Below the pieces are notes generated by a model that saw nothing but the letters and a program-made list of their open reading frames with translations, searched no databases and was not told the DNA's origin. A DNA stretch of 64,000 bases from Streptacidiphilus neutrinimicus (GTDB lineage Bacteria > Actinomycetota > Actinomycetes > Streptomycetales > Streptomycetaceae), in contig NZ_BBPO01000013.1 of NCBI RefSeq assembly GCF_000787815.1, forward strand, positions 1-64,000, in the 5' to 3' direction. This document shows, piece by piece, positions 16,726-25,062 of this stretch. Within the stretch, counting starts at the first letter, position 1; every line of letters starts with the position of its first letter. The translations under genes were made by a program, and so were the position numbers.

Positions 16726-16881
16726 GACTTCCCCGACGACGACGCGGCCCTCAAGGTCCTCTACCTCGTGATCCAGAACCCGATCAAGAACCAGGGCAAC
16801 GTCACCGGCCGGACCCAGTCCTGGAAGCAGGCCATTAACAGCCTCACCGGTTACTTCGGCGACCCCGTCACCGACCACTAG
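16726..16881 (+). pseudogene. C-terminal remnant of an IS256/Mutator-type transposase
   Basis: The frame ending at 16881 reads FPDDDAALKVLYLVIQNPIK, then VTGRTQSWKQAINSLTGYFG. This is the characteristic C-terminus of IS256-family transposases (FPxxxAALKxLYL, WKxALNxL). The catalytic DDE part is absent, so only a scar of the insertion sequence remains, next to repeat copy A. Confidence 0.7.
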
Positions 16882-17074
16882 ACCCGACCGAATGAGCACC
16901 TGATCACCCACAAAGGATCAGACACTCCCCCGTCCTGGCCAGCGGCACGGATCGTGGCCTCACCAAGGGCCAGGAGCGTCCGGCGGGCTACCCCGACGCT
17001 GGCTTGGGCGAAGGCCGGGCGGGGTCGAAAATTTCGGAGGACACCCCGCGGTGCGTGCAGCAGGATGACGCAGT

Positions 17075-18625
17075 GTGAAACCCGCGCTGCTCGGCCTCGC
17101 TGTGAACCCCGCCCTCCCGTCCCGCCTGGTCGACCGGCTGATCGACGCAGCGGACGAGGAGCTCGCCTGCGAGCTGGCGCTGCGTCCGGGCCTGAACCGC
17201 GCTCAGGTCCGCACGCTGGCGGCTCGGTCCGAGGCGGCTGCCGTCCAACTCGCCCACTGCGGCCGACTGCAGCCGGAGGACGTCAACCCGGCCTCGCAGC
17301 CGCTCGCCGCACTCGCCCTGCTCGACGAGGGGGCCGGCCTGTCACAGTGGGCCCGGTACTTCGCCGCGGATCCGCGCGTGGAGCACCGGGAGAAGCTGGC
17401 CGCCTGTCCCGGAATCCCGCCGGACGTGGCCCGCAGCCTCGCGGACGACCCCGATGTCCGGGTGGTCGCCGAACTCGCCCGATGGGCCCCGACCCACCTG
17501 GCCGCCGAACTCGCGCCGCATCCGCATGCGGAGGTCCGCTGCGCGGTCGCCAGCAACGAGGCGGCGCCACCGAAGCTGCTGGCGGCGCTGCTCACCGGCG
17601 AAGGCATCCCTCCGGTGGAGTTGTGCCGGGTCTGCGACCAGGAGCGGGTTCCCTTCGCTCATGCCCCGGACTGCCCCCGCGTCGACTGCCGGCTGCTGCC
17701 CGGAGACGCGTGCGACGGATCCCACCAGTCCGCCGTACACGACGTTCAATGGCAGGCATTGCACAACCCGGCCACCCCGGCGCCGGCCGTGGCCCGGTTC
17801 GTCGATCACCCGTCGGCGCTGCTGCGTGAACTCGTCGCTGCACGCGAGGGCCTGCCCCAACAGGCGTACGCACGGCTGGCCGGGGATCCGATGCCGGGGG
17901 TCCGCGCGGAACTGGCAAAGAACCCGTCGATCGACGAGCCCCTGGTCCGCAGGCTGGCCGAGGACCGCGGCCACGACGTCCAACGGTCCCTCGCACACCA
18001 CCCGGACCTGCCGCTCGACGTTCTGGCGCAGCTCGCCCGCTCGACCAAGCTCGGCTCCCCGCTGCTCCCGCGCATCGCCGCGGCCACGCCCGCCGAGGTC
18101 GCCGGCCTCGCCACAGCGGCCGACCCGACCCTGCGCATGCTGGCCGCCCTGCGCCGCGACCTGCCGGATGCGATCTGCGACACGCTCGCCCGCGACTGCG
18201 ACGCGAAGGTCCTCAAGGCGATCGCCCCGCACCCGGGCCTCTCCGAGGCACAACTGCTCGCCATGATCGACCGCCACGGTCCCCGCGTGGCTGCGAAGGC
18301 CGCCACGAACCCCGACGCAACTGCGATCGTCCTTGAGCAACTGACCCGTCAGCCCGCTTCCGCGCGTAAGGCCTTCCGGGAGATCGCCCGCCACCCGAAC
18401 ACGTCACTCCCGGCACTCCTCGCCTGTCTGGCCGACCCTCAGGCCCGCCCCATCGCCGCCGCCCGTCCGGAGCTCCCCACCAGCGTCCTCATCAGCCTGC
18501 TGGCCGACGAGCACTGGCAGGTCGCGACGGCGGCCGCCGCCAACCCCTCCCTCCCCGCCAACGCGATGAGCGCGCTCCTGCCCGCAGCCGCAGACCGCTC
18601 GTCCTCGTCCGGCTGTCAGCAGTGA
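17075..18625 (+). CDS. Leucine-rich-repeat-variant (LRV) protein with a Cys-rich insert
   Basis: A 516-residue protein from GTG 17075. It consists of about 17 helical repeats of ~24 residues with the LRV/HEAT pattern (LA.NP.LP..L...LA.D). An insert near residues 185-225 holds cysteines (VELCRVCDQERVPFAHAPDC, then CRLLPGDACDG), which could bind a metal or an iron-sulfur cluster, as in the Azotobacter LRV protein, although that cluster sits at its N-terminus. Repeat proteins of this kind mediate protein or nucleic-acid contacts. No enzymatic domain is visible. GTGA overlap with the next frame suggests an operon. Confidence 0.65.
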   Translation: MKPALLGLAVNPALPSRLVDRLIDAADEELACELALRPGLNRAQVRTLAARSEAAAVQLAHCGRLQPEDVNPASQPLAALALLDEGAGLSQWARYFAADPRVEHREKLAACPGIPPDVARSLADDPDVRVVAELARWAPTHLAAELAPHPHAEVRCAVASNEAAPPKLLAALLTGEGIPPVELCRVCDQERVPFAHAPDCPRVDCRLLPGDACDGSHQSAVHDVQWQALHNPATPAPAVARFVDHPSALLRELVAAREGLPQQAYARLAGDPMPGVRAELAKNPSIDEPLVRRLAEDRGHDVQRSLAHHPDLPLDVLAQLARSTKLGSPLLPRIAAATPAEVAGLATAADPTLRMLAALRRDLPDAICDTLARDCDAKVLKAIAPHPGLSEAQLLAMIDRHGPRVAAKAATNPDATAIVLEQLTRQPASARKAFREIARHPNTSLPALLACLADPQARPIAAARPELPTSVLISLLADEHWQVATAAAANPSLPANAMSALLPAAADRSSSSGCQQ

Positions 18626-18642
18626 CCTGTTCAATGTCCGCC

Positions 18643-19302
18643 ATGAACGTTCACGAGCTGCTGCCCGCGCTAGCCGACCCCGACATCCTGCGTGCCCGCT
18701 GCCGGGCACTCACGCTGCTCGACGCCGTACTCGGCGGCTTCGCCCCGAGGCACGACTACCTCCCGAGCTGGCGTCCAGGCGTGGACCTGGCCACGATGGA
18801 GAACGGTTCCGGTGATCTGTACGGGATCGTCTTCGACCCGGCCGGGGTCTTCCTCTACGGCTTCGACCACGAATGCGACGCCACGCCGTGGCGGGACTGG
18901 CCCAGGGCGCACTGGCCCGGGCTGCTGGAGGGCCTGCCCGCCGCGCTGGCGCACTACCCGGCCGAACCGGAGCTACAGTTCGAGGGCTTCTTCGACGCGA
19001 CGGTGTGCGCATGGCGCGAGACGGGCACAACCTCGTGGCAGTGCGGTCCGGTGGTGTTCGCGCCGGGAGAGTCCGATGGAGCCGGTTGGCTCTTCGCGGT
19101 GCTGACCGACGACAGCGCCGAGGCCGTCTGCAATGACGCCGAGGACTACTACGAACGCCCCGTCGACCGGCAGGCTGTCGCCGCACTCCTGGCCGCCGCC
19201 CCATTGGACCATCGGACAGTCGCTGCGCTCAATCCGGCGGCGGACTTCAAGGCGACAGCCGACCGCGCCCGCACGCTCGGCTACGCGGTGGCGGACGCCT
19301 GA
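18643..19302 (+). CDS. Hypothetical protein downstream of the LRV gene
   Basis: A 219-residue protein if the ATG at 18643 is used. A GTG at 18622 overlaps the LRV stop as GTGA and would add seven residues. The sequence is acidic and rich in Trp/Tyr, without signal peptide or membrane helix (SGDLYGIVFDPAGVFLYGFD, then HECDATPW and FDATVCAWRETGTTSWQCG). The pattern resembles small cytosolic immunity-like proteins of actinomycetes, but I do not recognise a family. Probably co-expressed with the LRV protein. Confidence 0.6.
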   Translation: MNVHELLPALADPDILRARCRALTLLDAVLGGFAPRHDYLPSWRPGVDLATMENGSGDLYGIVFDPAGVFLYGFDHECDATPWRDWPRAHWPGLLEGLPAALAHYPAEPELQFEGFFDATVCAWRETGTTSWQCGPVVFAPGESDGAGWLFAVLTDDSAEAVCNDAEDYYERPVDRQAVAALLAAAPLDHRTVAALNPAADFKATADRARTLGYAVADA

Positions 19303-19536
19303 ACGAGGGGACGGGCGTTCCGGACAGGCCCAGGCCACGGGCGTGGCCGACTGCTGGATGGGCAGAACAAACGTGTCCCACGACGCGGCCGCGATCGAGC
19401 GCCTCGCGATGCCGCAGTCTGAGAGCCGGCCGCCGAGGGAGCCCAGGCGCGCCGGGGAGCGGGGGAGCCGGACGAGTTTCGCTCCGCAGCCGGCGAGGCA
19501 CAGCTGCTGCAGTCCTCCACCCAGCGCGCTCCGGCC

Positions 19537-19974
19537 GTGATCGCGGCGTTCGTGCGCACCCGTGTGCTGGATCCCGAGCGGGCGGAGTTTCGCCGCGGTC
19601 TGGTGCTGGCCTACCAGGAGAAGTTCAGCGACGCGCGGGTGCCCTACGCCTACCGGGCCCCGTCCGGCCACCGGCTCGGGGTGTGGGTAGCCGACCAACG
19701 CCGCTACAAGGCCGTGCTGGACGCCGAGCGCATTAAGGAGCTGGACGAGCTCGGGATGGAGTGGTGTCAGCCCGCGCAAAATGCGCTCCGGCGTGCCTGG
19801 TAAGGGCGCTATCAGGTCGTCACCCTGAACGAGTATCCGAACCTGATGCAGAGGCTGGCCGGGCGGCTCCCTCCGGGGAGTCCTCAGGTATTCGATCCCA
19901 CGGTGGCCTCGGTGTATGTCAGCTGGACGAGGCACCATGCTGATATGGACGCTGACCGCGTGGCCCCGGTCTAG
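19537..19974 (+). pseudogene. Helicase-associated-domain fragment
   Basis: The reading frame from about 19537 to TAA 19803 carries one helicase-associated (HA) repeat: VPYAYRAPSGHRLGVWVADQ followed by RIKELDELGMEW. After the stop the same frame continues openly to TAG 19972-19974 (RYQVVTLNEYPNLMQRLAG). No helicase motor domain is present. HA-domain helicases are typical of Streptomyces plasmids and chromosome ends, so this is a decayed fragment. The 234 bases before it hold no recognisable gene. Confidence 0.55.
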
Positions 19975-20040
19975 CGGTCCGTGGCTCGTTGCACGGTTAG
20001 GCACTACGTGTGCCCTGTTGAAAGTGAGTCCGCGGCAGTC

Positions 20041-23000
20041 ATGACCCCACTCTTTCGTCGGCCCAGTTGGCTGGGCGGCGCCAAGCGCCCGGCCCCGTCG
20101 CCTACTCCTGCGCCGACGCCGGTCGCCTCTCCCGCCAAGTCGGTCGGCAATGTCTACGTGGAAGGCAACGCCAACACGACCCTTGGAGCGGGAGCCCATC
20201 ACAACAACACAGGGGACCTCACTGACTCAGGCGATGCCATCGTCTCGCAGTCGCCCGGTGGCGTCACGGTCACCGGTATCAACACCGCACCGATCACAGT
20301 CATCAACCAGCCAAAAGCCCAGGCCAACACCTGGTTGGCGCCAGGTCAGTACCTGAAGCAGATGAAAAGGGGGCCGATCTACTCCCACCGGTGGCGGCTC
20401 GCCGGACGAGCCCAGATCATGGACCGCCTCCTGTCACTCGCCTACAGCGAGGAAGGATCTGTAGCTCTCCTGGTCGGTAGGGGCGGAGTCGGAAAGACCA
20501 GAGTCTTGACCGCCTTCTGTGAGGCGATCGAAGGCGCAGCGCCTTCGGTGGCGGTGCGCATCCTGGGTCAGAGTCCTGAGATCAACCAGGAAGCGTTCGA
20601 TCAGTTGCCGAACGAGGGCAAGTTGCTGGTCGTGATCGACGACGCACACGATCCCACGTTTCCCCTCGGGAGGATCATCGCTGGCATTCAGGAAGCCAAC
20701 GGTGCTGCCAACGTGCTGGTCGCGCTGCGCCCCTACGGGCTCCCCCATGCCTACCGCGAGCTGTCCCGTGTCAACATGCACTCAAGCGAAGCAGCGCAGA
20801 TCGAGGTCGGCGATCTGGAGCTCGAAGATGCTGAGTCCCTCGCCCGTGAGGTCCTCGACGAGGCGAACCACGGCTATGCGCTGCGGCTTGCAGCAGCGGC
20901 GCGGGATTGCCCACTGCTGATTGTCACCGGGGCCGCACTGATCAATCGCGGAGACCTGGATCCCCGCCGTTTCGAGGGCGAGCAGCAGCTCCACGTCGAA
21001 CTCACGCGCCGCCTGGCCGATGCACTGGCGATTGATTCGAACTCGACCGCGCCGCGGCACGACCTGCTGAGCGCCCTGGCTGCGTTCCAACCGGTCCACT
21101 TGGATGATCCCGCCGCCTTCGCTTCGCTGGAGGCACTGACCGGTTCTCCCCCTGAAACCCTCTCCTCGCATCTGACTGCTCTGGAGCAGGCGGGGGTAGT
21201 CCTGCGCCACAACACCGCCATGCGCATAGTTCCCGATCTGCTGGGTGACGCACTCCTGATCAAGGCAGCGCGACACCCCGGAACGGGGATCGCTACCGGC
21301 TACCTCAACAGGGCCTTGGAAGCAGCCCAGGGCAGGGCGCTGATCAATCTCGTTGTAAACGCCGGGCGCGTGGACTGGCAAGACCGAGACGTCAGCGCCA
21401 ACGGGCTGATCGAGCCAGTCTGGGCGTGGCTCGCGGAATCCTTCATGGCCGCCGCGGACGCGCAGGACCGCGCCCGGGCGCTGGAGGTGGTGGCGAAGGT
21501 GGCGTTCTTCCAGCCTCGCCGGGCGCTGGAACTGGTCTCTTGGGCGATGGCCCATCCCAGTGCCCCGATCACCGCGGACATCGGCTTCGGCTACAAGCGT
21601 GCCTTCACGGACGACGATGTCCGGCAGGCCGTGCCGTCTGTCCTGCGGGCTGTCGCCTACCATCCTGAGTTCCTTGCCGGGGCAGCTGGATTGTTGTGGG
21701 AACTGGGGAGGGACGACGCCCGCCCCACTAACCAGCACCCTGATCATCCCTTGCGGGTTCTGGACGAGTTCGCCAGCTTCACCCGCTTCGGCCCCACTGT
21801 CTACCAGCAGATCCTTGTTGCGCAGGTCGAACGCTGGCTTCGGCGCCAATCCGCCGAGTCACTTCACCAGCCGCTGACCGTGCTGTCTCCCATCCTGGCC
21901 ACGGACGGACACGACGAGGTGTGGCGCAGGCCTGACACTTTGACGTTCATCGCCTACATGGTCCCGCCGGACCCGGGGGTGCTTGAACTGCGCGACCAGG
22001 TACTCGAGCTCGCATTCACAGAGCTGGGGAACGCCCAACTCGAACGCGCCGCGGCGGCGGTCAAGCTGATCGGCGCGGCACTCAGTCTGCCTCACGGCGG
22101 CTTCGGGATAACGGTGACGCCCGAGATGCGCCAGCCGTGGACGTCCTACATCGAGGCTGTCGTCGGTCGGCTGCAGCGTTGCCTTGCCGAGCACCCACTG
22201 GAGCCCACGATTCTGGTGGCTGTCCGGGAAGAGCTCAGGTGGCTCGCACAGTACGGTCCGGAGGAGCTTAGAGGGCCCGTCACAGTGGTGTTGGACTCGA
22301 TTCCGAGGACCGTGGACAACGAGCTCGCTCGTGCTCTGCACGGCGGCCCGACCGATCCGACCGACTCCCCCGATGCCCCAGACTGGCACCAGGCGACAGA
22401 AGACCTGTTCGCACGCGTGGTAGAACAGCTCACAGCCTGGTCCGACAGTGAAGTCATCGCCCGCATGAGGGCCCTCCTGGGCCAGGAGCAGAAGGTCTTC
22501 GCCAGCCAGAACAGCTCCGCGCGACTGTTCCTGGGGGCGCTGGTCTCACGCAGGCCGTCCATAGGCGAGTTGCTGTGCAAGCACGCCCTGTCCGCACCAA
22601 CCGACCCGCTGGCTTCCTTGGAGCTGGTGTCGGTCAGCCTCACCGCGATGGGCCACACCGCCGGCGGCCGGGCAGTTCATTGGGGCCGATCCATCTTGAG
22701 TGACGGCAACGTCGAGCTGGTACGCGAGGTAGCCATGGCATTCGGCCGCCAGCGCGGCCAGGCGGACCTGCTGCCCGGTGAAGCCGATCTGCTGCGAGAT
22801 CTCGCAGCCCACGAGGACGGCGCCGTGCACTCGGCGACGCTCGGCGCTGTCTTGCGCCTCGGCGCCCAGCACAAAGGCCTGGCGATTGAACTGCTCACCG
22901 TGCCGCGCGATGATGACGCCGGCCTGCATGAACTGGCAATGGCCCTGGGGCTGCCCTCGCTGGGTCCAATTTCGTGGGCCGACCTGACCAGGCAGCAGCA

Positions 23001-23718
23001 GGACGACTGCCTTGCGCGGTTGACCGCATGCCGCTCGATCGACAGCTACGAGATCCTGCAGCTCCTGGGGGTAATCGCACAGACAGCGCCCGCGGCGGTC
23101 GTCCAGCTCCTTCAAGCGCGCGTTGAAGCGTGCGAAAACGCTTCCACGCTGGCACCCCAGGCCCTTCCCCATTCCTGGCAGGCGTCTCCTCCTTTCCGCG
23201 ACCACCAGAGCTTCCCTCAACTCCTGCACCAGATCGGGGACTGGCTCACTGCCGCCCCCGGCTCCGCCTGGAGACGGTTCCTAGGAGCCAAGCTGTTCGC
23301 GCTCGTAGCCGCGCCCTATGACGAGCATGTCATCAGGCTGATCGACGAATACCTCGACGATCCTGACCCTGCGCGTCTGAGGACCGTCGCGACGATCCTC
23401 AGCGAAGCTCCTCGGGATCTGGTGTGGAACATCGCGTTCGTGCGCCGTTGCCTGCGCGCCGCCGATCGGCACGGCGACAAGCTCCTTGCCAGCATGCAGG
23501 GTGCTCTGGAATCAACCCTCAACAGCGGTGTTTTCTCGGCCGTTCCAGGACAGCCCTACCCCAAAGACGTCGAACAGCATGAGAAAGCCAAGGCGCTCGC
23601 TGGCCGTTGTGCCCCAGGCAGCGTCGAAGAGGAGTTCTACCTAGCCCTTGCGGAGTCTGCCCAGAACAGCATTCGCAGAACTCGGCACGATCTGCCCCCG
23701 GACGACCGTGACTGGTGA
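20041..23718 (+). CDS. Large STAND-type NTPase with N-terminal Gly/Asn signalling motif
   Basis: A 1225-residue protein from ATG 20041; the frame is open back to GTG 19981, which would add 20 residues. A Pro-rich start leads into a 22-residue motif at about 38-59 (VYVEGNANTTLG + AGAHHNNTGD). A second Val/Thr/Ile-rich stretch follows (GGVTVTGINTAPITVI, about 73-88). The P-loop is GRGGVGKT (146-153) and Walker B is LLVVIDDAHD (195-204). A winged-helix-like segment (LLSALAAF ... LTALEQAGVVLRHN) precedes about 700 residues of helical repeats that are probably the sensor. The architecture matches NLR-like STAND defence ATPases. The same motif occurs in the next two genes. Confidence 0.85.
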   Translation: MTPLFRRPSWLGGAKRPAPSPTPAPTPVASPAKSVGNVYVEGNANTTLGAGAHHNNTGDLTDSGDAIVSQSPGGVTVTGINTAPITVINQPKAQANTWLAPGQYLKQMKRGPIYSHRWRLAGRAQIMDRLLSLAYSEEGSVALLVGRGGVGKTRVLTAFCEAIEGAAPSVAVRILGQSPEINQEAFDQLPNEGKLLVVIDDAHDPTFPLGRIIAGIQEANGAANVLVALRPYGLPHAYRELSRVNMHSSEAAQIEVGDLELEDAESLAREVLDEANHGYALRLAAAARDCPLLIVTGAALINRGDLDPRRFEGEQQLHVELTRRLADALAIDSNSTAPRHDLLSALAAFQPVHLDDPAAFASLEALTGSPPETLSSHLTALEQAGVVLRHNTAMRIVPDLLGDALLIKAARHPGTGIATGYLNRALEAAQGRALINLVVNAGRVDWQDRDVSANGLIEPVWAWLAESFMAAADAQDRARALEVVAKVAFFQPRRALELVSWAMAHPSAPITADIGFGYKRAFTDDDVRQAVPSVLRAVAYHPEFLAGAAGLLWELGRDDARPTNQHPDHPLRVLDEFASFTRFGPTVYQQILVAQVERWLRRQSAESLHQPLTVLSPILATDGHDEVWRRPDTLTFIAYMVPPDPGVLELRDQVLELAFTELGNAQLERAAAAVKLIGAALSLPHGGFGITVTPEMRQPWTSYIEAVVGRLQRCLAEHPLEPTILVAVREELRWLAQYGPEELRGPVTVVLDSIPRTVDNELARALHGGPTDPTDSPDAPDWHQATEDLFARVVEQLTAWSDSEVIARMRALLGQEQKVFASQNSSARLFLGALVSRRPSIGELLCKHALSAPTDPLASLELVSVSLTAMGHTAGGRAVHWGRSILSDGNVELVREVAMAFGRQRGQADLLPGEADLLRDLAAHEDGAVHSATLGAVLRLGAQHKGLAIELLTVPRDDDAGLHELAMALGLPSLGPISWADLTRQQQDDCLARLTACRSIDSYEILQLLGVIAQTAPAAVVQLLQARVEACENASTLAPQALPHSWQASPPFRDHQSFPQLLHQIGDWLTAAPGSAWRRFLGAKLFALVAAPYDEHVIRLIDEYLDDPDPARLRTVATILSEAPRDLVWNIAFVRRCLRAADRHGDKLLASMQGALESTLNSGVFSAVPGQPYPKDVEQHEKAKALAGRCAPGSVEEEFYLALAESAQNSIRRTRHDLPPDDRDW

Positions 23719-24000
23719 CCGGCTCGAGCGGTGTCAACGCACGAAAAGTTCGAGCGACTCGATCCACGAATCAGGGGGTGACTTCCGACGAGTCCGACCA
23801 CGGCCGCTGCAGCGCATGGCTGTCGCCTGCCGAGCACCCCCGGACGGCCGCGGGTTTCCGGCGTCGGGCGCGGCAGGTGCCGCTCGCGGTCGGGCACCGA
23901 CTGATGGTGCCCGAGCCTGCAAGGGACCTTCCCCGCCCCGTCGGGGCCATCGACGAAGCAGCGTCTTGCGCTGGCAAGGGGGCGTAACCCGGATGGTCGG

Positions 24001-24030
24001 GTAGCCCTGGGCATCTCAGCCCCGGGCTAC
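24001..24030 (+). terminator. Hairpin downstream of the STAND gene
   Basis: Arms 24001-24011 and 24020-24030 pair at 10 of 11 positions over an 8-base loop. It lies about 280 bases after the stop and is followed by no clear T-run. The surrounding gap (23719-24080) shows no gene. Confidence 0.45.
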
Positions 24031-24080
24031 CACAGATCCGTACCTGAAAGCCTCCCGTCATACGGCTCTTGTCACTCTAA

Positions 24081-24378
24081 TCATCTGGCGGCTGTGCCCC
24101 TCTTGACGAAGCCGGTGTCGTCGATGATCAGGACTCCGTCGGGGGTGCCGAGTTGTTCGGCGACATAGGTCTGCAGGTCGTCGCGGACCTCGTCCGCGCT
24201 CCAGCAGGCGCGGGCGAGGAGGTGCTGGAGGCGGTGCGGGGCCGGGTGGCTGGCGAACTCGGCCAGTTGCCAGCTGTTCTTGCGGCCCACCGGGCCGAGT
24301 AGCCCGCGCACGTAGTCCCGCATCCGCCGCCGCGGCGTTCAGGTCCCGGTCCCACACCTCCGCCAGATCATCGATCAC
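24081..24378 (-). pseudogene. N-terminal remnant of an IS701-family transposase
   Basis: On the minus strand a first frame gives MIDDLAEVWDRDLNAAAAD, and after a frameshift near 24325 a second frame gives MRDYVRGLLGPVGRKNSWQL, RDDLQTYVAEQLGTPDGVLI and IDDTGFVKRGT. These are the first ~110 residues of IS701-type transposases, including the first catalytic Asp segment (IDDTGF). The rest of the gene is gone. It marks past insertion between the two halves of the STAND locus. Confidence 0.75.
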
Positions 24379-24603
24379 AACCGGGAGCTGTCCACGTCGT
24401 TGCCACTACATGCGGCGCGGCCACTCGTTCGCGCGACATCCCCGCGAACACCCCACCGCCCCTGGCGCAGCCCCGCTACACTCCTGACGACCATGCCGCT
24501 GACCAGGGAAAACGAAGAAGTCTCACTGGAGTACTAGGCTGTCCGTCCCTGGCGCAAAATTGGGCGGCAGACGAAGCGGCTCCACAGAAGGAGAGACGGG
24601 AAT

Positions 24604-25062
24604 ATGGGGCAACGGTGGGCGCGTTGGCGCGAGGTCCTCATCGTGGGCCTCGTCTTTCTCGCTGTCCTGGGGATCTCCTGGGGAGTATGCGCGGCCATCG
24701 GCCATCCTCACGACGGTTCGAATCGGTGGGTCGTGTGCGTGGGCTTCGCCACGGTCGTCGCTACCGCTGTGGGGATTGTCGTCCACCGGCTGTCTCGCGA
24801 GGATGAGCCCGCTCCAGCCGTCACTACATTCGAGGTAGAGGGGGACAACATCCGGGCGGCCGGGGCGGGGGCGTACGGCAATGTGTTCGGCGACCGGGCG
24901 TCCAAGGGCACCACGGGTTCCGGTCCGAGGCAGCTTCCAAGCTCGGCCGAGCGCGCCGCCCCGGCACAGAACATGACGGTTCGTGGAAACGGGAACCGGG
25001 TAGCCGGCCCGGGGGCGCACGACAACGACTTCGGCGACGACCCGGACAGCCACACGCCATGA
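24604..25062 (+). CDS. Two-helix membrane protein with two copies of the STAND motif
   Basis: A 152-residue protein; ATG 24604 is preceded by GAAGGAGA. Two membrane helices (about 10-33 and 42-62) are followed by a ~90-residue tail. The tail contains the 22-residue motif twice: residues 76-97 (FEVEGDNIRAAG + AGAYGNVFGD) and 124-145 (MTVRGNGNRVAG + PGAHDNDFGD), separated by a Ser/Gly/Pro linker. With short loops both termini are probably cytosolic. It overlaps the next STAND gene by ATGA. In amyloid-signalling NLR systems the effector carries the motif at its C-terminus and the sensor at its N-terminus, which is exactly this arrangement, so a membrane effector is a reasonable inference. Confidence 0.8.
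   Translation: MGQRWARWREVLIVGLVFLAVLGISWGVCAAIGHPHDGSNRWVVCVGFATVVATAVGIVVHRLSREDEPAPAVTTFEVEGDNIRAAGAGAYGNVFGDRASKGTTGSGPRQLPSSAERAAPAQNMTVRGNGNRVAGPGAHDNDFGDDPDSHTP

Noticed and set aside
16228-16881. 217-codon plus-strand frame
   Set aside because: A chance join of repeat A and a transposase tail. Only the last ~50 codons (IS256 C-terminus) are protein-like.
24493-24537. 14-codon ORF (MPLTRENEEVSLEY) before the membrane-protein gene
   Set aside because: No ribosome-binding site and no sign of leader function. Too short to support.
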